Assembly: GCA_031272455.1 (NCBI GenBank)
Contig: JAISTS010000029.1
Coordinates: 1 to 35,626, forward strand
Direction: 5' to 3'
DNA from: Tannerella sp.
Lineage (GTDB): Bacteria > Bacteroidota > Bacteroidia > Bacteroidales > Tannerellaceae
Length of the DNA stretch: 35,626 bases
The notes under the pieces were generated by a model, which saw only the letters and a program-made list of their open reading frames with translations, was not told the DNA's origin and did no database searches. Numbering within the stretch: the first letter of the stretch is position 1; each line of letters opens with the position of its first letter. Both the position numbers and the translations under genes were made by a program. Shown here in pieces: positions 1 through 8,865 of the stretch.

Positions 1-432
1 GACGGCGATGTTTATGTCGCTTCGATGGGCAACTATATGGATGTGCCGGCGAGTTTCCAGCGGATTGACAGCAATGACAATCTCACTGTTATCGAGGGCG
101 TTATCGCCAGCGAAATGGCTTCTGTCGGCGACATTATCTATATCATTTCGTCGCAGTACGACGAGAACTGGAACCCGACGATCGCCTTTATCTCCTTCGA
201 CACCAAACAGGAAAAAGTGCTGTCCACCAATTTCATAGAAGCAGGCTCCGAACCGGCAAACCCGTACAAAATCAATGCCGACCCGATGACGGCACACGTC
301 TTTATCTCATCGAGCGACTACGTGAACACAGGCGATTTCTATGAGTTCGACGCCGACGGCAAGCGCGTAAATCAATGGGAAACAGGGCTAAATCCGATTA
401 AAGCGGTGCGGGTTGCACGCCTTCTACAGTAA
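1..432 (+). CDS. C-terminal part of a beta-propeller-like (DUF5074/YncE-like) protein, 5' end outside the window
   Basis: The reading frame is open from base 1 to a TAA at 430-432, so only the last 143 residues are present. They hold strand-turn units typical of seven-bladed propeller or YncE-like proteins: GDVYVASMGNY near the start, a repeated aromatic-rich pattern with DGK-type turns (FYEFDADGKR), and a terminal VRVARL. I recognise the style of Bacteroidota DUF5074/YncE-like cell-surface proteins, which often sit beside TonB-dependent uptake genes, but the partner would lie to the left and cannot be seen. The lipoprotein or secretion signal is also missing. The last 35 bases overlap the 3' end of the convergent GH43 gene. 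The family call is an inference; the coding status is secure. Confidence 0.7.
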   Translation, partial: DGDVYVASMGNYMDVPASFQRIDSNDNLTVIEGVIASEMASVGDIIYIISSQYDENWNPTIAFISFDTKQEKVLSTNFIEAGSEPANPYKINADPMTAHVFISSSDYVNTGDFYEFDADGKRVNQWETGLNPIKAVRVARLLQ

Positions 433-1384
433 TTTTTATCGGCTTGATGTAACCGTTTTCGTCGAAATACATACGTTCGATGCACGTAGCGCGGTGATTA
501 GCAGCCTTTTCGCCTGCCGGACGCCGGTGGTAAACGATGTAGTAGTCGTCGCTGCCTTCGGGATGGATTATCGAGTGATGACCTGCGCCGTTTGCCACCG
601 TAGTGTCCTGCTGCAGTATTGTGCCTATCCTTTCAAACGGTCCGAGGGGCGAATCGGCTATTGCATACGCCACAAAATAATCGGGACCTGTCCAGCCGCC
701 CTCGCTCCACATAAAGTAGTAGCGCCCGTTATGCCGCATCATAAACGGTCCTTCGATGTATTTTTCGGGCGTAACTTCCTTATAGACAGCACCATCGTCA
801 AACGGCACAAGCCCTGTCAGGTTGTCGTCCAAGCGCACTACGTTGCAATGCCCCCAGCCGCCGTAGTACATATAATACTGACCGTCGTCGTCGCGAAAGA
901 CAAACTGGTCTATCGGCTGAGCGCCGTTAACTATCTCATTGATAAGCGGTTTACCGAGTGCATCTTTGTATGGACCTTCGGGCTTGGACGCTATCGCCAC
1001 GCCTATGCCGCCTACTTCACCTTCGTGGACATCGTTAGCACCGAAAAAGAGGTAATATTTCCCGTCTTTGTGCAACACCGATGGCGCCCACATCGCCCTT
1101 TTAGCCCATTTGACTTCGGCGGTGTCGAGTATGGCGTGATGTTTTGTCCACGTAATCAGGTCTTTAGATGAAAAGCAGTCGAAAAATGTCTGTTTTTCAT
1201 ATTTGTCGCTATACGTAGGATAAATCCAGTACGTATTGTCGTAGATAATCCCTTCGGGGTCTGCATACCAGCCCTCTAATATAGGATTTCCGCTTGTCGT
1301 TTCGGGAATTGTCTTACTGCCAGAAGCGCAACCGCCCATCGCAAGTATGACAAAAATAAAAGTAAAATTCTTCATATCATTCAT
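398..1384 (-). CDS. Glycoside hydrolase family 43 lipoprotein (arabinosidase/xylosidase-like)
   Basis: 328 residues. A short signal peptide ends in a lipobox-like MGGC (Cys19) without an acidic tail after the Cys, so a periplasmic-facing lipoprotein is likely. The five-bladed propeller signature of GH43 is visible. The general-base Asp42 is in WYADPEG, MWAPSV follows near residue 98, Asp159 lies just before FVFRDDDG, and the general-acid Glu211 is in YIEGPF. Enzymes of this family remove alpha-L-arabinofuranosyl or beta-D-xylosyl units from plant polysaccharides; the exact substrate cannot be read here. The ATG shares one base with the stop of the upstream transglutaminase gene (TAATG), which points to translational coupling. 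A second ATG at 1375 is an alternative start. No SusC/SusD pair is present, so it is not in a visible polysaccharide utilisation locus. Confidence 0.9.
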   Translation of the reverse strand: MNDMKNFTFIFVILAMGGCASGSKTIPETTSGNPILEGWYADPEGIIYDNTYWIYPTYSDKYEKQTFFDCFSSKDLITWTKHHAILDTAEVKWAKRAMWAPSVLHKDGKYYLFFGANDVHEGEVGGIGVAIASKPEGPYKDALGKPLINEIVNGAQPIDQFVFRDDDGQYYMYYGGWGHCNVVRLDDNLTGLVPFDDGAVYKEVTPEKYIEGPFMMRHNGRYYFMWSEGGWTGPDYFVAYAIADSPLGPFERIGTILQQDTTVANGAGHHSIIHPEGSDDYYIVYHRRPAGEKAANHRATCIERMYFDENGYIKPIKITVEGVQPAPL

Positions 1385-4059
1385 TATTTGAGTTTTTCAG
1401 TAACTTTTATCAGCTGCTCGCCAAGCCCGATGGTATAGCCCTGCGAAACGAAAACTACGCGCCCGAAAGTATCGGCTACGATAAATACAGGCAATGGTGC
1501 GTCCTCAGGCAGCTTAGCTGAGATGGCTATCATATTCAGCGTTTTACCTTCGGGATCGACGCCATAAATGGTGTTGTCGGGCAAAACGCCGAACGCTGTC
1601 CTGTCGAATTTCTGCAAATCGTCGCGACTGCGGAACAGCAGCACTAAAGGACGTTGCCAGCGGTCGAAATCGCTTTTCAGCATAGCGATGTCGCGCAGGG
1701 CATGGTTGGTTGGCTCCTGATTGACACCCACGATGCCGAGAATGAAATAGCCGCGTCCGGTCAGGTCGAGTATCGTTGACAGTTCGTCGCCGTCGGCTGA
1801 AGCTATCATTTTTGTTTCGGTTTCGATTGTTCCGACGACGCGCAAATCGTCATCGTCATAGCGCATCCTGAGTGATGTAGAGGCAGTTTTTCCGGCTTCG
1901 ACGGTGAACGAGAGGATTTGTGTCAGCACTTTGCCGCTCGCCATACGCGACCCGCTGACAATCACATAATTGCCGGCGTCAAGAGGCAAGGGATTTTTCA
2001 GCAACTCCGACCATGCGCTCCCTGCACCCATATCGGCGCCGCTGGCTGTTGCAAAATTCAGCGTCCGCAAACGTCCGTCCTGTTGCAGGGCAGCAAGGGT
2101 GAAATGGCTGTAATACTTGGGGTTATCGGGCGAATTGTCGGGAGTATAAGAGGCTACAACAGCTCCTTTGCCGACTGTTTTCACGGCGTCGTTATCTAAT
2201 TTGGCATCAACCCATCCGTTGCGATAAAATTGCGGTTTGCCGCTTACGGGGTCGAGGCGCGCGGGTATTCCCATACTGCGTGTCGAGGCGACGAAAAAAA
2301 TGTCGCGCGAATGTCGATCGGCTGTGCGGGCTTTCCACACTCCCACAGGCGAAACGGGTATCAGTTGAGGGTTCAGCTCGTCGCGAGCAGCTATCTCTCG
2401 CCCTGTCCATTCAGCCCAGACTTGCGGATTTTCTTTCGCCGCAGCACGGATATTCTCATCAATAGCCGTCAGAAAAAACTGTCTGTAAGGCGTAAGCAGT
2501 TCATTTGCTACTCGCGGATTGAGCACATAATCAACAAAACGCTCTTCATCAGCGCTTTCGAGCGAATTATTAAGATGGTCGGCAAGCGTTGATGCCGGAG
2601 TGTCGTGCAGGTCTTTTACTGAAATGCTATTTAATAAGGAAATTGCCAATTTGCGCTTTTTATGCGGTGTTTCGCGCAGGAATTTTACGATTTCATCGTG
2701 ATTGCCGCGACTTTCGGGCAACAGTTTTTCGACATACGAGCGGTCGATATTCAATTCATCTGCAAGTTTCGCCGCCTGTTCTGCGGTATAAAATGTTTCG
2801 ATATAAGCCACCCTCAACGCATCTTCTTCAGCCAATCGTCGGGTATTTTCTTCGCGCTGATTTTCAGCTACTTCTACCGAAATATTGCTTTCAACGGGAG
2901 GCATTATATCTATAGCTTCGTCAATCCTGTCGCCCGTTTTTTTGTCAAGCGCGACCGTAAGCTGTTCGTCCGTTCCGAAGCTGGCTTTTGCAAATCCGAA
3001 TTTCCCATCTTTCGACGCCCAGACAAGCATATCGCCACGTCCGGCTGTAAACGAGCACTGCCCTTCGGCGTCGGTTTGAAGCGTGGCTACGGTAACAAAT
3101 TCGGCATAATTATAGATTTTCATTTCTACGGAAGCATTTCCGACGGGTTTGTTATCAGTATCACAAACAGTTATCTTCATCTTGGCTGTCGGCGCATAAT
3201 TACCGGTAATATTTATTTCGGTATAGCAGGCGGTCGTTTCGACAGTCTCTTCGGGACCCTTGTATAGCCCAAACACTTTTGTGTGCATCAGCAGGCTGCG
3301 CGAAGCGGGGCTGTTGAACCAAGCCAGATTGAGCACCGGTTCGGGTTCGCAGGCGCCGAGGAAATACCACACACCGTCAACCCAGGCTTCGACCCAAGAA
3401 TGATTGTCGTCGGTATGCGCCCAACGCGGCGTATAGACTTGTCGTGCGGGGATGCCGACAGCGCGCAGGGCGGCGACGGTGAACACCGATTCCTCGCCAC
3501 AGCGCCCGTAAGCCGTCTTTACTGTGGTCAGCGGCGAGCAGGTACGCGCGTCGGTAGGCATATAGATGACTTTTTCGTGGCACCAGTGATTGACCTCAAG
3601 CACAGCATCGTACATCGACATCGTCCGTACGCGGTCTTTCAGTTCGGCATAGAACAGCGCACGGCTGTTGTCGAGGCTCTCGTTGTTGACCCTGACGGGC
3701 AGCACAAAATGACGAAAAATATCTTCGGGCGTACGCTTGCCCCATGGCATCGCCTGCTTTGCCTCAAACGACATCCTTACATTGTCGAGATAAAAGCCTC
3801 CGTCGTAATCGGTTACGTCGCCAACAGGCATAAAAGCGTAGAGGAATTGCATCGCTTCGCGTTCGCGGTTCGTCATCCGTTCGTCGAAAATCGCAAACAG
3901 CGTCGTGTCGGCAAAACAAGATTTTTTCTGCTCAAAGGCTTGCCCGACCGTTTTGCGATACGAGCTATCAGAAATGAAATGTTCATTACGCGCGCACGTA
4001 ACGCAAATCAGGCAAAGCGCCATAAAACAGCCCCAGCGACAACGAGAGTTCTTAATCAT
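1384..4059 (-). CDS. Transglutaminase-like superfamily lipoprotein with C-terminal thioredoxin-like region
   Basis: About 891 residues from the ATG at 4059. The frame extends to a TTG at 4083, but that codon lies inside a perfect promoter -7 box (4081-4088), so it cannot be the start. The N terminus is a hydrophobic, Cys-rich signal segment with a poor lipobox (CVTC, Cys22). The transglutaminase core is clear: YGRCGEES gives Cys187 and DNHSWVEAW gives His220. The usual Asp that follows in WYFLDA-type motifs is replaced (WYFLGACEPEP). A second, degenerate transglutaminase-like segment (STRSMGIPARL) lies near residue 600. The last ~130 residues resemble a thioredoxin fold without a CxxC (GYFILGIVGV, LVLLFRSRDD). 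Such proteins are common in Bacteroidota, with unknown substrates; peptidase or protein-glycan processing are possibilities. It heads a two-gene unit with the GH43 gene. Confidence 0.85.
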   Translation of the reverse strand: MIKNSRCRWGCFMALCLICVTCARNEHFISDSSYRKTVGQAFEQKKSCFADTTLFAIFDERMTNREREAMQFLYAFMPVGDVTDYDGGFYLDNVRMSFEAKQAMPWGKRTPEDIFRHFVLPVRVNNESLDNSRALFYAELKDRVRTMSMYDAVLEVNHWCHEKVIYMPTDARTCSPLTTVKTAYGRCGEESVFTVAALRAVGIPARQVYTPRWAHTDDNHSWVEAWVDGVWYFLGACEPEPVLNLAWFNSPASRSLLMHTKVFGLYKGPEETVETTACYTEINITGNYAPTAKMKITVCDTDNKPVGNASVEMKIYNYAEFVTVATLQTDAEGQCSFTAGRGDMLVWASKDGKFGFAKASFGTDEQLTVALDKKTGDRIDEAIDIMPPVESNISVEVAENQREENTRRLAEEDALRVAYIETFYTAEQAAKLADELNIDRSYVEKLLPESRGNHDEIVKFLRETPHKKRKLAISLLNSISVKDLHDTPASTLADHLNNSLESADEERFVDYVLNPRVANELLTPYRQFFLTAIDENIRAAAKENPQVWAEWTGREIAARDELNPQLIPVSPVGVWKARTADRHSRDIFFVASTRSMGIPARLDPVSGKPQFYRNGWVDAKLDNDAVKTVGKGAVVASYTPDNSPDNPKYYSHFTLAALQQDGRLRTLNFATASGADMGAGSAWSELLKNPLPLDAGNYVIVSGSRMASGKVLTQILSFTVEAGKTASTSLRMRYDDDDLRVVGTIETETKMIASADGDELSTILDLTGRGYFILGIVGVNQEPTNHALRDIAMLKSDFDRWQRPLVLLFRSRDDLQKFDRTAFGVLPDNTIYGVDPEGKTLNMIAISAKLPEDAPLPVFIVADTFGRVVFVSQGYTIGLGEQLIKVTEKLK

Positions 4060-4080
4060 AGCTTGTTCGTATTTTTTCGG

Positions 4081-4088
4081 CAAAGATA
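4081..4088 (-). promoter_or_regulatory. Bacteroidota -7 promoter box for the transglutaminase/GH43 pair
   Basis: Read on the minus strand the bases are TATCTTTG, an exact match to TAnnTTTG. The box lies 21 bases before the ATG at 4059, which leaves a short A-rich leader. It also rules out the TTG at 4083 as a start. No convincing -33 TTTG is present at the usual distance. Confidence 0.6.
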
Positions 4089-4138
4089 GGGAACTTTGTC
4101 AAGCACAGCGACAAAAACACAAAAAAAATCCCCGTGAA

Positions 4139-4171
4139 TTTGCATTATGCAGCAAAACATTTCTAACTTTG
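4139..4171 (+). promoter_or_regulatory. -33/-7 promoter of the alpha/beta hydrolase gene
   Basis: TTTG at 4139-4142 and TAACTTTG at 4164-4171 are separated by 21 bases, a good fit to the Bacteroidota housekeeping promoter. It diverges from the box at 4081-4088. The gene also has an unusually good Shine-Dalgarno sequence (AAAGGAG, 4188-4194) six bases before the ATG at 4201. Confidence 0.65.
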
Positions 4172-4200
4172 CGCTGTAAATTCAGAGAAAGGAGCAATGA

Positions 4201-5145
4201 ATGAAAAAGGTTGCCAAGGCTTGGTATAAGCGAATATGGCTATGGCTTACGATTCTGGTTATCAGCTATTCAGCCGTACAGGGAATACGTTGCGCCATTG
4301 CTGTTGGTCAAAGCGAGAAACGGCTTGACGACTATGGCGCGCGGACTGTCGCTTTGAGTTACGGCAAGATGAGCTATGTTGACCGAGGCAGAGGCGACGC
4401 CATTCTGTCGGTTCACGGCATTTTCGGAGGCTACGATCAGGCTTACGATACCTGTGAAGAGTTCGGCGCCGACCACAGAATCATTGCTCCGTCGAGGTTT
4501 GGCTATTTGGGCAGCGATATTTACGGTAGCGGCAGTCCTGCCGAGCAAGCCGCAGCTTACGTCGAACTGCTTGATCACCTGGGAATTGAAAAAGTCTTTA
4601 TCCTCGGCGCATCGGCGGGAGGAACCCCTGCCATTCGCTTTGCTTTGGACTATCCCGAACGCACTAACGGACTGATTTTATTCTGTTCGGCTATGCCTTA
4701 TATCGAAAAACCGGACAAATATCCCGAATATGCCGGTCCGCCTGCGTTCTTATGCAACGACTATGCGATGTTTCTTATCAGTCCGCTTTTCAAACCCGTT
4801 ATGGGAATGGAATCGTCAACCATTTACGCTATGCTGCCTGTTGGCAGGCGAAAAGACGGCGTAGCGCTCGACGCCTCAGTTACCAACCCCGATATGGCGC
4901 GTAACTTCGACAGCTATCCGATAGAGTCGCTGCAAGTACCGACACTGATCCTCCACGCAAAAGACGACAAACTCGCCGACTATGCTCAGACCGAAAAAGC
5001 TGTCAGCCGCTTCCCCAACTGCACCTTTGTATCCTTTGAAACAGGCGGACATCTGATGGTCGGACACTCTGATGAAATAGAAAAGGCGGTAAGAAACTTC
5101 ATTAAAAACGCGAAAAACACCTTCTCAAATGTTAAACTTTCTTAA
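4201..5145 (+). CDS. Membrane-anchored alpha/beta hydrolase
   Basis: 314 residues. One N-terminal hydrophobic segment (about residues 12-30) follows a Lys/Arg-rich start, so the catalytic domain probably sits on the periplasmic face, anchored in the inner membrane or released after cleavage. The fold is alpha/beta hydrolase: oxyanion loop VHGIFGG (His72), nucleophile elbow GASAGG with Ser138, acid Asp255 or Asp256 in HAKDDK, and His284 in TGGHLMVGH. The family covers esterases, lipases and C-C hydrolases, and the sequence does not fix the substrate. It has its own promoter and Shine-Dalgarno sequence, and the next gene has its own promoter, so it is probably monocistronic. Confidence 0.88.
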   Translation: MKKVAKAWYKRIWLWLTILVISYSAVQGIRCAIAVGQSEKRLDDYGARTVALSYGKMSYVDRGRGDAILSVHGIFGGYDQAYDTCEEFGADHRIIAPSRFGYLGSDIYGSGSPAEQAAAYVELLDHLGIEKVFILGASAGGTPAIRFALDYPERTNGLILFCSAMPYIEKPDKYPEYAGPPAFLCNDYAMFLISPLFKPVMGMESSTIYAMLPVGRRKDGVALDASVTNPDMARNFDSYPIESLQVPTLILHAKDDKLADYAQTEKAVSRFPNCTFVSFETGGHLMVGHSDEIEKAVRNFIKNAKNTFSNVKLS

Positions 5146-5159
5146 AATTAGTAGTTTGT

Positions 5160-5191
5160 ATTGCATAGTATTTTGAAACGTTTTACCTTTG
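5160..5191 (+). promoter_or_regulatory. Promoter of the PadR–PspC operon
   Basis: TACCTTTG at 5184-5191 matches the -7 consensus exactly. ATTG at 5160-5163 sits 20 bases upstream in the -33 position. The leader to the ATG at 5216 is about 20 bases and A-rich. Confidence 0.6.
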
Positions 5192-5215
5192 CGGCGAAAT
5201 TGAAACAAAAAAGCT

Positions 5216-5551
5216 ATGAATGTAGAAAACGTAAAATCGCAAATGAGAAAGGGGATACTCGAATACTGTATCCTCCTGTTGCTGGGTGAAGAGCCTTGCT
5301 ATTCGTCGGATATAATCCGCAAGTTGCAGGAAGCGAAGCTGATAGTCGTCGAAGGGACGTTATATCCTTTGCTGACACGGTTGAAAAACAGCGGACTGCT
5401 GTCGTACCAGTGGGTCGAATCGCCGCAAGGTCCGCCGCGCAAATACTATGCCCTCACCGTCGAGGGTTCGGCGTTCCTCGAAGACCTCGAAATGTCGTGG
5501 CAGGAACTGAACACTACTATTAACTATCTAAAAAACAACGTAAACAAATAA
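5216..5551 (+). CDS. PadR-family transcriptional regulator
   Basis: 111 residues, the normal size for a minimal PadR protein. It has the typical winged-helix sequence: MRKGILEYCILLLL for helix 1, YSSDIIRKL, EGTLYPLLTRLKNSGLL as recognition helix, then the wing GPPRKYYALT and a C-terminal dimerisation helix. PadR proteins repress genes for membrane stress, efflux or detoxification and often regulate their own operon. Four bases separate its stop from the ATG of the PspC-domain gene, so the two are co-transcribed. A PadR gene paired with a PspC-domain membrane protein is a recurrent Bacteroidota arrangement; control of envelope stress is inferred. The ligand is unknown. Confidence 0.93.
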   Translation: MNVENVKSQMRKGILEYCILLLLGEEPCYSSDIIRKLQEAKLIVVEGTLYPLLTRLKNSGLLSYQWVESPQGPPRKYYALTVEGSAFLEDLEMSWQELNTTINYLKNNVNK

Positions 5552-5555
5552 AACG

Positions 5556-6638
5556 ATGAAAAAAACTCTAACTGTAAATTTGGGCGGCGTCGTGTTCAAT
5601 ATCGACGAAGACGCTTACGAAATGCTTGACAAGTATCTTACTTCGTTGCGCTTGCATTTCGGCAAGGAAGAAGACGCGGACGAGATTATGAACGATTTTG
5701 AAACGCGCATCTCGGAACTGTTCAACGAAAAACTTCAAACGGGCGGCAACGTGATCACGATTGCTTACGTAGAAGAAATCATCAAACGGATGGGCAGTCC
5801 CGAAGAAATTTTCAACGAAGGCGAGAAAGGAGACGGCAGCGAAAAGCAGTCGGACCCGACCTCCGGCGAAGAAAAAGCGAAAAAGCGTCTTATGCGCGAT
5901 ATGGACGACTGTATGATAGGCGGCGTCGCAAGCGGTCTGGCGGCATATCTCGGAATGGACATCACGATTATGCGTATCATCTTTATCGTACTGCTCGTAC
6001 TGCCTGTACCGCTGCCGATGGTGCTGATTTATATCATACTGTGGTGCGTCGTTCCGGCGGCTAAAACAGCTGCCGACAAGCTGATTATGCGCGGCGAGAA
6101 TGTCAATCTCGAAAACATCGGGCGGCAGGTAACCGAAGGTTTCGGCAAGGTGAACGATTACATCAGCTCCGACAAACCGCGTACAGCATTGCAGAAAGGC
6201 GGCGACCTGATTATCGCGATATTCGGGGCGCTGATGAAAGTGTGCGCAATCTTAGTCGGCATCGTACTGATAACCGTACTTTTCGCCCTCGTCATAGCCC
6301 TGCTCGTTGTCTTTGTCGGTTTTATCATCAGCATCTTCAACGGGGCATTTTCGACTCCCGAATATCTGCATCATCTGCCTGTTTATGTGCCTGCTTTAGC
6401 ATTAGTTTCTGGCATATTTACCGTCGGAATACCTTTGGTGGCTATGATACGCGCCTTCCTTGGCAATTTTATGAAACTCACGCCGATGTCACCGGTAACA
6501 AAATGGGTGATAATCATCCTGTGGTTCGTGGCGCTGTTTACTTTCCTGCCGACTTGCTTAGCTTTAGCCGACGCAGAGTCGATAGGATGGTACTTTAATA
6601 ATATTCTCAATAACTTCGGAATACTGATACGCTGGTAG
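5556..6638 (+). CDS. PspC-domain multi-spanning membrane protein
   Basis: 360 residues. Residues 1-110 are a soluble acidic region (MKKTLTVNLGGVVF at the start, then EIIKRMGSPEEIF), as in Bacteroidota PspC proteins. The PspC domain follows at about 112-170 (IGGVASGLAAYLGMD, then a hydrophobic hairpin ending in WCVVPAA). Three or four further transmembrane segments occupy about 205-355. PspC proteins sense or buffer inner-membrane stress in phage-shock-type responses. The gene is the second of an operon with the PadR regulator. An imperfect hairpin 15 bases after the stop may end transcription. The N-terminal region is likely cytoplasmic because it has no signal peptide. Confidence 0.9.
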   Translation: MKKTLTVNLGGVVFNIDEDAYEMLDKYLTSLRLHFGKEEDADEIMNDFETRISELFNEKLQTGGNVITIAYVEEIIKRMGSPEEIFNEGEKGDGSEKQSDPTSGEEKAKKRLMRDMDDCMIGGVASGLAAYLGMDITIMRIIFIVLLVLPVPLPMVLIYIILWCVVPAAKTAADKLIMRGENVNLENIGRQVTEGFGKVNDYISSDKPRTALQKGGDLIIAIFGALMKVCAILVGIVLITVLFALVIALLVVFVGFIISIFNGAFSTPEYLHHLPVYVPALALVSGIFTVGIPLVAMIRAFLGNFMKLTPMSPVTKWVIIILWFVALFTFLPTCLALADAESIGWYFNNILNNFGILIRW

Positions 6639-6652
6639 CAGCAAAGAGTAAA

Positions 6653-6682
6653 GGTCGGCAGGAAAGAGATTTCCCGCCGACC
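6653..6682. terminator. Hairpin between the convergent PspC and EF-G2 genes
   Basis: A 13-base arm (6653-6665) pairs with 6670-6682, with one A·C mismatch and a 4-base GAGA loop. On the minus strand it is followed by TTTACTCTTT, so it suits termination of the EF-G2 gene best. On the plus strand it is followed by AAAACC, so it would be a weak or stem-only terminator for the PspC operon. Confidence 0.6.
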
Positions 6683-6708
6683 AAAACCAATTGATATGGA
6701 AAAGAAAA

Positions 6709-8865
6709 TTAGTCTTCCGTCTGCGTAGCAGCGTATTCTTTGAGCAATTTCTCCTGCACATCGGGCGGCACGAGCTGATAGCTGGCAAACTTCATCGTGA
6801 ACGATGCGCGTCCGCCGGTTATCGAACTGAGCGAAGTCGAATAGCTCGACATTTCTTTGAGCGGCACTTGTGCCATCAGTTTTTCGTAACCTTTTTCACT
6901 GTTCATACCCATAATGACGGCGCGGCGTCCCTGAAGGTCGCTCATCACATCGCCCATATAATCGGCGGGCACAAAGACCTCAACGTCGTAGATCGGTTCC
7001 AAAATCTTTGGACCGGCTTCTTTGAAGGCTGTACTGAAGGCATTACGTCCGGCGAGCATAAACGAGATCTCGTTAGAGTCAACGGGGTGCATCTTTCCGT
7101 CGTAAACGATGATGCGCACATCGCGGGCATACGAGCCTGTGAGCGGTCCCTGCTCCATTCGCTGCATCACGCCTTTGAGGATTGCGGGCAGGAAGCGGGC
7201 GTCGATAGCGCCGCCGACGATACTATTGATAAAGACCAACTTGCCGCCCCATTCGAGGTCGATGACTTGAGTGTCGCGAGGCGTGATCTTGTATTCCTGA
7301 TTGCCGAATTTATACATTGTCGGGTCGGGCATTCCTTCGGAATAAGGCTCGACGATGAGATGCACTTCGCCGAACTGTCCTGCACCGCCCGACTGTTTCT
7401 TGTGGCGATAGTCGGCGCGGGCTGATTTCGTGATCGTCTCGCGATAGGGGATGCGCGGTTCGATAAATTCAATCTGTATCTTGTCGTTGTTTTCGACGCG
7501 CCACTTGAGCGTACGCAGGTGAAATTCGCCCTGACCCGAAAGTATTGTCTGTTTCAGTTCTTTCGACTGTTCGATAATCCAGGTCGGGTCTTCTTCGTGC
7601 ATACGTGTAAGTATCTCGCTCAGTTTTTCCATCTCGGCTTCGTTGACCGAGCGGATGGCGCGGCGGTATTTCGGGTCGGGATATTTAATAAAGTTGAAAC
7701 GGTTGTCGGCGCCCTTGCCGTTGAGAGTGTTTCCGAGGCGTACATCTTTGAGTTTGACCGTAGCGCCGATGTCGCCGGCGACAAGTTCTTCGACTTCGAT
7801 ACGATTTTGTCCCGAAACGGCGAAGAGCTGTGCGATGCGTTCTTTCGATCCTCGGTCGGCGTTAGTCAGGTCGTCGCCTGCTTTGACTTTGCCGGAAACT
7901 ACTTTGAAGTACGACACCTGTCCGATATGCGGCTCAATGGTCGTCTTGAAGAAGAAGAGGCTGGCGGGCGCGTTGACATCGGGTTTGACAGCCACGCCGT
8001 CGGTATTGACGAGGGGCGGCATCTTGTCGGTAGCCGGGACGACGTTGCCAAGGAACTCCATCGTACGGCGGACGCACATATCTTTGCCTGCGCTGACGCA
8101 GAAGACGGGGAACATTCCGCGCGAAATCAGTCCGGCGGTGATGCCTGCACGCATATCTTCTTCCGAGAGCGTGCCTTCTTCGAAATATTTTTCCATCAGC
8201 GTATCGTCGTGCTCGGCTGCTGCCTCGGCGAGCTTCGCCTGCAGGTCTTCGGCTTTGGCTTTCTCCGAGTCGGGGATGTCGAGGATTTCGGGCGCTCCGC
8301 CTTCGGGTTTCCACTTAAACATCTTCATCTTGAGCACATCGACGACGGCATTGAAGCCCAAGCCCTGATTGACGGGGTACTGTATCTGTACAACCTTGCC
8401 GCCGTAGGTCTCGCGCAGCTGCAGCACGGCATTGTCGTAGTCCGATTTGTCGTTGTCGAGATGATTGATGATAAAAATCACGGGTTTCTGAAACTGCTCG
8501 GTGTAGCGAAACTGGTTGACAGTGCCCACTTCGATACCGTACTGGGCGTTGATGACCATCAGCGCGGTGTCGGTAACGTTGAGCGCCGAGACAGCGCCGC
8601 CTACGAAGTCGTCCGAACCCGGGCAGTCGATGAAATTCAGTTTTTTGCCGTTCCATTCGACCGTGAAGGTGGTCGCAAACACGGAATAGCCATACTCTTT
8701 TTCGACAGGGAAATAGTCGGTTACGGTGTTGCCGCTTTCGACGCTGCCCCTCCGTTTTATGACCCCACCCTCGTAGAGCATTGCTTCTGCGAGAGTGGTT
8801 TTCCCTGCCCCTTTACTTCCCAAGATGGAAATGTTCTTAATCTCGTTTGTCTGATAAACTTTCAT
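6709..8865 (-). CDS. fusA2: EF-G paralogue (EF-G2 type) with substituted GTPase residues
   Basis: 718 residues covering all five EF-G domains. The G1 loop GSKGAGKTT (16-24) is intact. The G3 motif reads DCPGSDDF (80-87), with Ser84 where canonical EF-G has the catalytic His of DTPGH. The switch I motif EQERGITI is EKEYGYSV (55-62). The G4 motif NKMD is NHLD (134-137). The rest is well conserved, including SGQGEFHL-, GGAGQFGEVH- and YDVEVFVP-type segments of domains III-V. The sequence closely resembles, from memory, the second EF-G of Bacteroides, reported to support translocation with little or no GTP hydrolysis and to matter under carbon limitation. A similar role is inferred. The gene has its own promoter and a roughly 65-base leader carrying a short palindrome. 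Confidence 0.92.
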   Translation of the reverse strand: MKVYQTNEIKNISILGSKGAGKTTLAEAMLYEGGVIKRRGSVESGNTVTDYFPVEKEYGYSVFATTFTVEWNGKKLNFIDCPGSDDFVGGAVSALNVTDTALMVINAQYGIEVGTVNQFRYTEQFQKPVIFIINHLDNDKSDYDNAVLQLRETYGGKVVQIQYPVNQGLGFNAVVDVLKMKMFKWKPEGGAPEILDIPDSEKAKAEDLQAKLAEAAAEHDDTLMEKYFEEGTLSEEDMRAGITAGLISRGMFPVFCVSAGKDMCVRRTMEFLGNVVPATDKMPPLVNTDGVAVKPDVNAPASLFFFKTTIEPHIGQVSYFKVVSGKVKAGDDLTNADRGSKERIAQLFAVSGQNRIEVEELVAGDIGATVKLKDVRLGNTLNGKGADNRFNFIKYPDPKYRRAIRSVNEAEMEKLSEILTRMHEEDPTWIIEQSKELKQTILSGQGEFHLRTLKWRVENNDKIQIEFIEPRIPYRETITKSARADYRHKKQSGGAGQFGEVHLIVEPYSEGMPDPTMYKFGNQEYKITPRDTQVIDLEWGGKLVFINSIVGGAIDARFLPAILKGVMQRMEQGPLTGSYARDVRIIVYDGKMHPVDSNEISFMLAGRNAFSTAFKEAGPKILEPIYDVEVFVPADYMGDVMSDLQGRRAVIMGMNSEKGYEKLMAQVPLKEMSSYSTSLSSITGGRASFTMKFASYQLVPPDVQEKLLKEYAATQTED

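Noticed and set aside
398-432. 35-base overlap of convergent gene ends
   Set aside because: Both frames are well supported; short tail-to-tail overlaps are common and need no special explanation.
413-1171. 252-residue frame antisense to the GH43 gene
   Set aside because: Shadow of a conserved enzyme; no family features.
3283-4089. 268-residue frame antisense to the transglutaminase gene
   Set aside because: Covers the conserved Cys/His core on the opposite strand and runs through a promoter; not a gene.
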